Assembly (NCBI GenBank): GCA_905178155.1
Contig: CAJINV010000015.1
Location: 1,850,920 to 1,914,919, forward strand
DNA: 64,000 bases
Source of the DNA: Amoebophrya sp. A120
Lineage: Eukaryota; Sar; Dinophyceae; Syndiniales; Amoebophryaceae
Direction of reading: 5' to 3'
Shown here: piece by piece, positions 51,960-62,483 of the stretch
How positions within the stretch are numbered: the stretch's first letter is position 1
Layout: every line of letters starts with the position of its first letter
Made by a program: the position numbers and the translations under genes
Notes under the pieces: generated by a model
What the model was told of the DNA's origin: nothing
Databases searched by the model: none
Seen by the model: the letters and a program-made list of their open reading frames with translations, nothing else

Positions 51960-53966
51960 ATGGAAGATACTAGTAGTCAGGAGGGGAGCTGCTCAAGGTC
52001 AGAGCGATGTGGGTAGAAATGGCTCCTGGAGTAGATGCCGATCATGATGACCAGCTGCTCCTACAACTTCTTTGCGTTTATGTATTTTTGGAATTTAGAT
52101 CATGAAGAAATAGACCTCATGAAAGTTTTCAGTCGTCACTTCTAGCCTTCAGCAATTTGTTGATACCTCTTCACTCCTAGCGTGATGCTGGATTCGCAAC
52201 AACGGGTTTTACGAGCCAAGAACTCTGTATGATCTAGTACACATTTATTCTATTGAAGCTTCAACTTGGGTTATACAAGAATACAGTCGCAGTTGGATGT
52301 TTTAGGATAACGCTTCCCGTCACGCCGATTGAGATTGTGAAGAGGAGTGCCATCGAAGTAGGTTGAGGCATGTTGATCTGTGCCGTATTTTTCATTTTCA
52401 GTTTTAATTTCTAGAAGTACAAATCTCTTTCCTGCCAAACTCACAAGCAACCACGACAAGAATGATGCTTCTTTCAGCAGATAGAGGAGCTTCACAAACA
52501 AACGAAAGATCTTCCGTGGTCCTATTCTACGCGTCTGCCTGAAACACCAAGATAACTTTTGCCAGGAACAATATTTTTGTCCGTATAAACTGCAAATGCC
52601 AGCAAGGAGGTGGTCGTTATGGTTTTATAAGCGATATCAAGAGCCCTTCGAAGAGTAGGACGCCTCATGAGGAGAAGTGGCGCCGGGTTCTTCTGCACAA
52701 GCGAATAAAACGGCACGAGCGCCGGAGAAGTATTGATTTGAAGCTATCAATTGGATCGCGTAGCGAAGAAAGAGAAACACGAAAAAGGAGTGAATCTGAG
52801 AGAAGCCTGCTGCGCTCTGTTGGCAGCGCGTTTCGAGTAGGAGTGCCGAGCGCGTCCGTCATGGATGCTCCACGTTGTGGGCCCGTGCGTCTTTCACGAC
52901 CCCAGCACGAAAAGCGGCCCAATTGTAGACTGAGAGCGCACTTTGCACTTTGTTCCCGTGCCTGCTGCGCGGGCCCCCGCTCTGGCCTGGCGCGCTATCT
53001 TGCGTCCAAGTTCGCGCGCACGGCGTTCAAGAGGCTGAAAAGCGCCGCGAGTGAGGAGGACGCAGGGTTGTTCGGCAGAGGTATGGCTCTCCAGTTTCCG
53101 AACAAGTTCGACGGCCCTTGCTCGACCGAGCTGGATGATTTGGATTTCTGTGCCGAGATGGCTCCGCTCAATCATCCTCGAAGACGGCGGCGGCTCCGCT
53201 CATACTCGAAGACAGCGAGCGGCCCGGCCCCCCCCGGCCGGCCTAGCTGGGCCCCCCCCGGGCCTGCGTTCGTTGCGCCTCGTGCTTCGTATCCCCCGCC
53301 GTGACGCCCGTCTTTCCCCCTGTGCAGCAACCCGGCCCAGTTGGCAGGGAAGCACTTAAACTTATCGGGAAAGCCCGAGCACGCCGCGGCAGCCGGGGGC
53401 GGCGCCGGTTGCTTGGGCTACTGTCTGGCTAAGCCGCCGGGCCCGGGGCTCGTCTGCTGCTGGATATTCCTGGCGCGCCCCATAATGCGTTGGGGGAATT
53501 CGGTGCCAGTGCATGTGCCGCCACTGTGGGACCGCGCGTCGCACGGGTGGCCGGCGCCGTCCGCAGTGAGGAGGGCGGGCTGTCAATGCATTATATATGA
53601 TTAAGTATTCAAGCGCGTGCACCGTTGCCCTCGTCCTCAGTCAGAGCTAGATTGGTGCTTTGCACGAGCTGCCCCACGGACGAACGTTGGCACGCCCGGC
53701 CTGATGTGTTGTGTCTGCCTGTGTATTTGAGTGGATAAGGCGCAGAGTGGAGAGAGGGGGCGGGGCGCGATAGCATTTTAGTTCGAGGAGAAAACGGAGG
53801 CGCTACTAAGCATGTTGTGTATAGTGGTCCTATACTTTTGCTAGATTGTATCTTCAACTTCACTCATTTCCATTTGCTGTAAGCCTTTGTCTCCAAGGAC
53901 CGCCGCACAGTATCCTTTTCTCTTTACTTAAATAATACATTTTCCACCCGGAAGGGACGTTGAACC
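51960..53966. other. Intergenic with GC-rich island
   Basis: About 2 kb. 51960-52730 is AT-rich and featureless. 52730-53620 is strongly GC-rich (G/C runs such as GGCCCGGCCCCCCCCGG) and carries a 188-codon Arg-rich frame at 52738-53304 without recognisable domains, probably a base-composition artefact. No complete introner. Confidence 0.45.
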
Positions 53967-56900
53967 ATGTCGCGCCGCCTGAAAATTGAAAACGCGATCA
54001 AAGGCCTGATCGCCGACAAAGAGGCCGCGCTGCTCAAAGCCGAGGAAGAGTTTCAAAAGGAACGGGAGCTGCGGAGCCAGGAGAAGCGGAATGTGAAGAG
54101 ACTCGCCGCTTCGGCACATTTAGGAGCGCGGGATGGCGAGACGGAGAAAACGCCGAGGCGTGTGGTGACGGGAGGACTAGATTTCGGGTATAGCTAGTTT
54201 TTCATGCAAAATGAAGAGCATGTGCATTGCATGTCTGGATTTTCTGTTACGGCATTAGCTGTACGAAATACAGCGCACGAATAATCTTTACATTTACGAA
54301 TGATCCTGTACTCCATCATCAAACTCTACTCAAATAAGAGACCTTCGGCCACCCTGACGGCCCCAGTTCCGTACGCCTGCGCAGTCTGTTTCGCGACAAC
54401 GTCGGGAGGGGGCAGTGGTAGTGCCAGCAGTAGCTTCTCGTCCTCGTCCACCGCGAACTACACAAATTTTGCGGCGCATCAACATGGTGGAGTTGGAAAT
54501 GAAACCCGCATCTCAAATTCAGCTGGAAGTAGTTCAACTCTCACGACAACTACCACACCCTCTCGGCCGCTTCGCGTCTGTCCCGCGCGGCTGCACCGCT
54601 ACTGCGACAAACACTGGAAGACGTCAAGATGCGACTGTGAGCCCAGCAGTGGGAATTCGAATTGTAGTGCTAGTACTACGGCGGAGACAACTATCGACAA
54701 GCAATTCTGTCGCGAAATCCCACCCGCGACGGTCACGGATACGGAAAAGCTGCACTTGAAACTGAAACGACCCCACGACTCAGTGACGACCACAAACTCC
54801 TTCCCCTATTGCGCGGTGTGTTGCAAAGCACCGGTAGCAGCGGGGAACTTCTTCTGCCAGAACTGCTTCACCGTCGGGTACTGTTCGGAGGGGCACATGA
54901 GACAGCACGTTAACCACTTGCACGTGTTCGGGCTGGAATGTTTGGAGGAACAGTTTGGCAGGTTCGAGGAGCTTGTCGGGGACAGTTCCGATCATATGAA
55001 CAGTAGCGGAAACTACAGCACGAACATCAACACAAAAGGAAACATGTTCAAGAGATTCCCGATGCTGAGGTTTCCGACCTGTGAGGAACTGCAGGGAACG
55101 TTTGCGGCGAAGAAGATGTACTATGAGTTGAGCCGGGACGATCGAGCTAGTCGAGGAAGAAGAACTACAAGGGCGGCAGCAACGGCGGAGGGCCAAGACG
55201 CCGATGGCAACCACGGTGGAACCAAAAACCCCGGTCAACTTCTGTGGGAAGCCCTGCTGCACCGGGTGAAAATCGAAGCGGAGGCAGCGGTAGAGCAGGA
55301 TGATGAAGGGGCGGACGCTGGTCGTGCGCCGGGTCTAGCGGCGCACCACGAGGAACGAGATCCTGTTCCACATGATCAAGAAAAAAAAGGCGCTGACCAC
55401 GGCGCTGCAGTGGGAGCTGGCAATAAGAAGAGATTAACCAAAACCCACAGCCGTATGGACGAGGAAAAAGAAAACCAGCTCGCCATCCTTCACTCCGGCC
55501 CTGGCCGCAGTAGGAAACGGAAGAAAAAGCGACAGAGGACAATCCTGGACGAATTGCCGAGGTTTGAAATTCCGAAGACAACACTCACGTCAGGACATCT
55601 ACTTCCAGTACACGACAGTAGCGCTTCTACGAAGACGCTTCGTCAACAGCAAACTTCTGAAGAAAAGCAACTCTCCTCTTCCACCTCCTGGACCACGTTT
55701 CTCCTGAACTATCAAACAAAAAACTGTTAACGGTAACGGCTTTCCTGGATTGCGGATATGCATGACAAATTTGCCTAGCATGCATGCTATGCATGACAGA
55801 TCTGGGCACGTTTTGCGATGCGTTACTGCATTACAAATTCCGTATATTATACGGAATTTGTAATGCGATAACGTTATACTATAACGTTATAACTTTTTCC
55901 TGTGATATGAACACCGGCTGGATCACGCTCGGGCTGAGGAAGGGCGAGTGGGGAACTCTGATGCACGCTTTGTCCGAGGTGTTTCTCTTTCTGCAGTTGC
56001 GGGAGGTGTTGTTTGATAGGGGGTCGGGGTCCTCCTCCAAGCGGAGCAGAAATAAACTACCTGGTGGAATAAATAGTGCGAATCCAGCAGCAGAAGACTC
56101 AGACAGCGAATTTGATTACGACGAGGCCATGCTGTCGGAAAGGCAAGTGTTTGTTGAAGAAGATGAACGCTTTTCTCCTGAAAGTAAAGGCGGAGCGACG
56201 CAGACGAGTAGAAGAGGTGGCACGACCACAGCGCAAGAAGGTAAGGCAAGCATCAGCAAAAGCAAAGCGGCAATTATACAGCCTCGACGCCAAGAGCGAG
56301 ACACTCCCGAACCCGTTGTCGTGAAGAAGTCTCAAGTCGAAGTCACCGACGGAAAAACACTGAAGGACTTGCTGGACAAGGCCAACAAAATTCCGACGAC
56401 CGACGGTTTCTTCGCCGAGAAGAAGAAACCAATCGGGTTGCTGTCGTTTGTTGGTGATAAAGCGAACGCCGGCAGCACTGCCGGTCGTTTTGACGATGAT
56501 GTCGGGCCCTCCTCAACATTGTCATCTGTTCTTGCAGAGAACAATGCCAGCCCCGCCGGAGAACTACAAGCCGACGTCTCACCATCGTCCCGGGTCAAAG
56601 ACACGTTTGAAATTCTGGACGCCTACCCAGTTGCTCCGGGTCCAACCGCATTAGCCCCGGGCGCGGCGAACGGAAATTATAAGCCGACATTACCGCCGCC
56701 AACTCCCTTCAACGTCGTCTTTCTCCACGCAGAGTTGGAAAACACCGACATGCTGCAGTTTTTGCGCGAAAAATGGACCTTGTTTCTGTCGATGCTGTGC
56801 TTCGGAAACGATGGCGATAGCGAAGATGCTGCAGGATCTACTTCGCATGTTGGAAAAAATCTGAAGCTCGAGCTTACCTTCTATGGCGTTCTCACCTGTT

Positions 56901-58449
56901 ACATTCTCAACTGTTGCACGGATTTCCCATGCAAAACTGCCATCAGCCTCCACTTGATCAAGGTGCTTAGCATGACAAATTTTCGAAGGGCTAAGCAGCA
57001 TGACAATCTGTGGCAAATCTGTGATGCGAAAGCTGCAATATTGCCACTTTTACTGTTGCTGTTCTTGCATTACAAATCCATGTAACAGTTGAGAATGTAA
57101 CGTTTGAGAACGCCATACCTTCTGCGTCCCGGAAAACCTCCACTTCGATTGCAGCTCGGAAATGTTTTCGAAGGACAGCCTGCAGATTTACCGGGGGAGT
57201 ACGACCATAGCAGCTAGCACAGGTAAACAAGCAGAGGCACCAGACGATCTTCATGCTCCAGCACCACTTGCAAATGAAGATGTGCGCGACGTCGTGCAGG
57301 GATTGATCGTGAATCAGCAGGCATTGGCGCAGCAGCAGCTTCAACCACCGATCACACCGGCGCAACTACAGGAAGTAGAGGACCAAAAAATACTTTTACC
57401 GGAAACCGCTCGCGACCCTGGACCGGGAACGTTGTTGGAAGAGAAAATCACTCATGCTCTTCCGCACCACTGCACCTCCTCCCTTCGCTATCGGCTCTTT
57501 CCGCAAACAGTGAAGTTTGAACACGAGTTTTTCAACTCCCGGACGGATTTGTTCGTCTTCGTCGGCGGGGGGTTTTTCCAGCACAAAGACCAAATGGCCA
57601 ACGTTGATAATGTTAATGCCTCTTCAACAGCCGCACCAGCATCTTCGGATGGTGCAACCACGACAGCAGGAGGAGGAGAAGCCACGGGAGGACGCACAAA
57701 TAATGCAAGAGAAGTAGACCACGGACTAGTACAACCACAACCACAAGATACAACTACAGACGACCCCTTACTCGAACTGGATCTTCGCCACTTTTTCGAT
57801 ACCGTTTTGAGAAAATCCTCGAAGAAGCGGAAAAAATCCGACCAGCAACAGTTCGTGAATTCTTGGAAGAAGTTCGGAATCACATCGAAGCCCGGGACCA
57901 AATTGCTCCTCGTGAACCGAAAGAGGAAGCTGGTGGAGAGAAATTTGGAGTTCTGCTTGAAAACATTGAACCGAGAACGAGACCAGTTATTAGATGACGA
58001 TGAGGTTTTCGCGACTGCACCGTGGGCGAAGCAGGAAGGTGATACGCTGTTAGGCAACGCGGGGCGGAAAAAAACCGCTTGGGAAATTTTGCTGCCGGTA
58101 ACGGAAAATGCTGGTTTTGCGAGTCCCTTGTATTATGAGAGTGCACGACAATTCCCCCTCCCCCTCATTTGTATGGCATGAACAGCAACACAAGCAGCAG
58201 TAGAAAAGGGGCGTTTGCATGACAAATCTGCATGCGACTTGTAGTACTATTTGAGGTTCCGAAATTTGTCATGCTGACAGTGCTTACGAGCAAAGGGGGC
58301 GGGAGTTTGGTATTTTGCATTACAAACGAGGGGGAGGGGGAGTTGTGCAGTCTCATATGTACCTGCATGCGGACTACGAGCGCGAATGGAGGTGGTTTGC
58401 TGTGTTGGTGAGAGGGAAGGAGAAGAGAAACTACAACTACAGATCATGA
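53967..58449 (+). CDS. MYND-like zinc-finger protein, five exons
   Basis: Exons 53967-54187, 54341-55709, 55913-56881, 57123-58133 and 58363-58449 give 1,218 residues. The start is ACCATGTCG. Exon 1 is a charged coiled coil (DKEAALLKAEEEFQKERELR). Exon 2 holds CAVCCKAPVAAGNFFCQNCF followed by TVGYCSEGHMRQHVNHLH: C-x2-C, C-x2-C, YCS and trailing His residues, close to a MYND finger with the last Cys replaced by His. An earlier Cys/His cluster (YACAVC...HRYCDKHWKTSRCDC) may be a second metal site split by a Ser/Thr-rich insert. MYND fingers bind proline-rich partners. Later exons include a helix (EVFLFLQLREVLFDRG) and a Lys-rich stretch (RKSSKKRKKSDQQQ). Intron 1 (54188-54340) is GT-AG; the other three are introners. 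Confidence 0.75.
55710..55907. mobile_element. E45: introner, family F6
   Basis: 198 bp. TATCAAACAAAAAACTGTTA with ACGGTAACG, to CGTTATAACTTTTTCCTGTGATA. The duplication TGAAC (55705-55709 / 55908-55912) is exact. Near the right end are two extra short palindromes (GTATATTATAC; AACGTTATACTATAACGTT). Confidence 0.9.
56882..57117. mobile_element. E46: introner, family F5
   Basis: 236 bp. TATGGCGTTCTCACCTGTTA to GTAACGTTTGAGAACGCCATA. The duplication CCTTC (56877-56881 / 57118-57122) is exact, at a codon boundary (LELTF then CVPENLHF). Confidence 0.92.
58134..58357. mobile_element. E47: introner, family F7
   Basis: 224 bp. TATGAGAGTGCACGACAATT with CCCTCCCCCTCATTTG, to GGAGTTGTGCAGTCTCATA. The duplication is TGTAT (58129-58133) / TGTAC (58358-58362). 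Confidence 0.9.
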
Positions 58450-59342
58450 AATAAGCGTAGTCACACTTACAACTGGAGGAAGAGCTTCACGGTAGATCAA
58501 TCGTGGCAGGAGTGCAAGCTGCACTGCTGCCAGTAGCGCTACGTAAAAATGCACTTCGATGCCAACTACGGCGACGAGAGGCCTCCTGCTCGCGTTCCCG
58601 TCCTCGAAGTTCAAATTCCAACCAGAAGATCAGTTCTTGACATCAATCTAGGGTCCCCGGAGGGAAGATCTTCCGTGGTCTATGTAGTTGAGTTCCTTTT
58701 TTTGCATTTGCATTCCATTTCCGGAGCGAAGGAGGGAACAAGATCCATCGATCCACCCAAAACCAAAAGATCCATTAAGACCCTTTCATCTTCATTTGCT
58801 CCACTCAAAACAAGACAAATATTGAAAGATCACCCGTAATCTTCTTGGTCATCGTGATAATGCCCGGATCAAGGTCAAGTGAGTGGTCATGATGACATGA
58901 AATCCACTAAGTACTTTCTTCGGATCGATTGAAATGAAGCTGCGCAGTAGAGTTCGACAGCTGTCGCGCAGGAGCTTCTCCAGATCCACCATTTGTTTGA
59001 AGCGTTTTTTCAAGATAATCGCTGAGGCCATCTCAACCTCTCCAGCTCGACAGGCGACGTTGTCACGCGCGAAAACAAAACAATTTGTAAGTGTAAGATT
59101 GATTAGATGTACTAGAACTACAATAAAGTTTTCGTTTTGCAATTTGTACTATTTTTTAAATGAAAACGAATAGGAGGTTTAGAAATCGTTCCATATTTAC
59201 GCAATGCCTGCCATGCGCACCATGTCCTAGTAACATCGTTATAAGCACCAGATAATTCCCCCGATAGCAAGGAAGACAGGCGCAGTCCTGGTGCAGCGAA
59301 AGCAATAGTAATAAATAAGCTGGTGGATCTGTTTTTTGAAAA
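58450..59342. other. Intergenic, no feature recognised
   Basis: About 890 bp. A 96-codon frame at 58549-58839 has no recognisable domain and is not called. No complete introner. Confidence 0.45.
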
Positions 59343-62300
59343 ATGATGGCGTATCTAATCTCCAATGTGATACCGCCCACATTCAGACGGGACCCTTCTT
59401 CACAATCATCGCGAGGCTGTAGTCGGTGCAGCAGCGGCGCCATCATAATTGCCAGCGAAAATACGCCGAGCATGATGTTCATGCCCTGTGTGGTCTCGTC
59501 CTGGTGTTTAATATTCTCTGCATTCATCCTATTCCTCCCTGAGTTCCAGTCCTTTAGTACAACAAATGCGCTGGCGAAGCGAATGCCAATGCCGGGTACT
59601 ACACTTCCAAAAGCTCCAGCCTCTCCTTCGCCTCCTCGAAACCGCCACTTTCAAAAACTACTCCAACTTGTCGCGCGACGGGAAAACACCTCCCAAATCA
59701 TGGAGCAGTGGAGCAGCTTCGTCAAGCCCGTACCGCGCTCGCAGCCGTTGAATGGAGAAGAGGTTTTCCAGAAACTGAAACAGCAGCTGCATAGCTTCTG
59801 CACCCAGGTCGCAGACATTCGTAGACGAAGCATGAATCCGCCCAGTCCGAGACCTCTCCCTACTAGCCTCGAAGACGAGAAAAGTTTGTTCCTGCTCCGG
59901 CAACTCGCCTATACCCTCGCGAAACCAATCGAGGCGGCGCAGCAGACGGGCGGGGGGTCGGTGGCCGTTAAGAAGGAATTCTACCCGTATCGCTCGTTTG
60001 AGGAAGACCTGCGGGATCGGCACAATGATTTGAATCCGACTATCGGGGAACTACCACTTTTTTCCGCTGTCTACCGTGCGCCCTTCTCCGACGGCCGGCT
60101 TGACATTTACGCGCCCAGAGTCGTGTTTCCAGTAGAACAATTCCAGCCCGCGACAAGTTTTTGGCCGGAGTTACTGGCCCAGCCGACGCATCACGCTGAT
60201 TACCGACACTGGGACGTGCGTCTAGAGGGGCTCACGCTTAAGATGGCCGTCTCCCCGCAGGGATTTCGTCGCGGCCGCGTGGCCAATCACATCGTGCGCG
60301 TAAACTTTGACATAGAAGTGGAGAGGATGGCTGACGTAGTGTTCCCTTTAGCAGACCCCTATCCGCTCGTCGGTCATCCAGACACGACTGGCGTTCCAGT
60401 TTCTTCACAACAAAGGGCGCCGATGCCACAAATGCCGAGGCCGCCACAAATGCCGAGCCCCCCGAGGCCGCCACAAATGCCGAGGCCGCCACAAATGCCG
60501 AGGATGCCACAAATGCCGACGATGCCACAAATGCCGACGATGCCACAAATGCCGACGATGCCACACATCAGCAACATGTCGGGGATGTCACACATGGATC
60601 CTGGGATGCCACAAATACCACCTTCTTCACCGTCGAAAGCGGGACCGACAAATAGCGGGCAGGCTCCGCCCGGAGGCAAAAGCAAGCCAAATGATGTTGA
60701 TCACATCAACCGTAATCTCGGGAACCTATATGTCAGAGAAGCCCAGGACCGACTTCAACGGGCTGGCGAGGTGGAAACGGGGGTGTGGATCGTGCTGGGG
60801 GTCGGAATATGGATTGCAAAAATGTCTGGGTCTGGAAACCTGTGATGCTTGGTGGCGTATCATGAGGAAGCAACAAGTGCTGGCTCAGCATGACAAGTTT
60901 CTGAGCTTCTAGGTGTTGCCTATTTTGCATGACAGACTGCGTTTTTGCATGACAGAAAAATGGGGCTCTTGGGTAACCAACGCGCATGACAGATTTAAGA
61001 GTCAAGCCAGACAAGCATGACAAACATGCATTCTTCCTGACCCAGACACTTTTGCAGTTGATACGGAATTTTCCTGGCGGTTGCGAACCTGGTGGTGCTG
61101 GTTGTGTTGATTTGCCGATGGAACAAAAAGGTAAGAAATCGTGCCGTCGAAGGGACTTCTCCGAGTAGTGCTGCACCAGGTAAATCTGAATCTACAACTC
61201 CTGGAGCTGTTCCTGGAAAGGAAGAAGCTCGTGATCAACTCTCTGGTGAAGCGCAGCCGGTGGTGCAGCTGGTGCACCAGCCGCTGGACGAGGATAGAGC
61301 CACTGCCGACAGTGGAGCCGCCGCGCCAGGATTTGAGGACCCTTTTGCTGCTGCTGCAATTGGCCCATCGGATGAAAACAGTCATCCCGGAAAAAATAAA
61401 TTAGAAGCTGCACAAGAACCACCAGTTCTTCTGGCGCTGCAACATCAAGAAGTAGGAGCAACGCCAAAACAGCCGGCCTCGTCCCGCGCTGGGCTGTTTA
61501 AGGAACACGTGCTCACTATGGAAGATCCTGCGCCGTTTAACAACCAACATCGGAATGGAATTCGACACGCAGCTGGTGTGCCAGGAGCGCCGCCACTTCT
61601 ATTCTTTGACCAGCACCAGCACGCCGTCGCAGCACAGCAGCAACAGGCAGTAGCAGTACCGCCGCCTGGAGCACCTCCACAAGCGGCGTTTCCAGGAGCG
61701 GTTGGGGCAGCACCTGCCATAGAAGAAGGACAACGAGGAGCTCAAGCCGCGCCACAAGAAGTTCTTACCGCGAACGACCCCCACGCTCTGACGCGGTTTG
61801 AGAAGTACCAGCTGAAGATGCAGCAAATGCAGCAATATCAGAATTTGCAGCGGTTCGGGGGGAGGCAAAACTTTCGAAATTTGCAGGTAAACGAGAACAA
61901 GGGTGGCGACAGTGCTGGGAGTGAGCAAGTAGAGCAGGTTGGCGTGCAAAACTTCGACCGAGAAGTCGTTGCTGAAACTAAAGCAGCTCCTCCCATCGCC
62001 GTGCGAGAAATAGGTGCTCGTCGAGCTACGACGACCGGAGCTGGTCCTGCTGGCGCGCAAGGTTGTGCAACTGGCAGCTCATCTGCAGCAGCAGCAACAA
62101 ATGAGCCTGCTGTGCCTGGTTTTCTGAAAGATACACAAGTTGTAATCAGTGTCGGTGTTGGGCCAGGAGGATCTCCTCCACACGGAAAGCGTCCTGACGA
62201 CGAGATTGTGCAGGGAGGAAGTTTCAGCACTACGGCTGAGATGACACCATCAGCAGAAAACGTTCGACCGTCGGCTCCCGTCTTGGAACGAACTGTGCTG

Positions 62301-62483
62301 CCCGCTGGAGGTCTTGACTGTGGTTATGCCAGCGCGCACCAAACAGCGACAGTATTACACAACGGCGGTATGATTGGGAGCTCCTGCCCATCAAGAACTA
62401 CCGGCGATAGCTCTTTCATCCCTCCCGAAACCCCCTCGGGTTGGGAAAGGGTGCAAGCTTTACAGGGGTATTCCTTCGATTGA
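59343..62483 (+). CDS. Single-pass membrane protein with Met-Pro repeats
   Basis: Exons 59343-60807 and 61069-62483 give 959 residues from the first ATG. An in-frame ATG at 59472 gives MMFMPCVVSSWCLIFSAFIL, a better signal peptide, and may be the real start. The luminal part has a region of about 200 residues with regular structure (YRAPFSDGRLDIYAPRVVFP; YRHWDVRLEGLTLKMAV), not recognised. A Pro/Met/Gln repeat follows (MPQMPTMPQMPTMPQ, about 60424-60570), a probable flexible stalk. A transmembrane helix is split by E48; the spliced reading is VWIVLGVG then IFLAVANLVVLVVLI, followed by CRWNKK. The C-terminal tail is long, Gln/Ala/Pro-rich and presumably cytoplasmic. The layout is that of a type-I membrane protein. 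Confidence 0.75.
60424..60570. repeat. Coding tandem repeat, 18-nt unit ATGCCACAAATGCCGAVG
   Basis: At least six related units encode MPQMPR/MPQMPT. The array is imperfect at its ends (CCGAGGCCGCCACAAATG). It lies within exon 1 of the membrane-protein gene and keeps frame. Confidence 0.85.
60808..61063. mobile_element. E48: introner, family F2
   Basis: 256 bp. TATGGATTGCAAAAATGTCT to AGACACTTTTGCAGTTGATA. The duplication CGGAA (60803-60807 / 61064-61068) is exact. It interrupts the codons of a transmembrane helix. Confidence 0.92.

Noticed and set aside
52738-53304. 188-codon frame in the GC-rich island
   Set aside because: Arg/Pro/Ala-rich composition without a domain is expected from GC-rich DNA. 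The antisense frame is also open, and no introner or splice site supports it.
485-61063. CRISPR-like arrays from the repeated TTTGTCATGC / GCATGACAAA words
   Set aside because: The words are not evenly spaced repeats with unique spacers. They sit inside inverted-repeat elements in eukaryotic exons.
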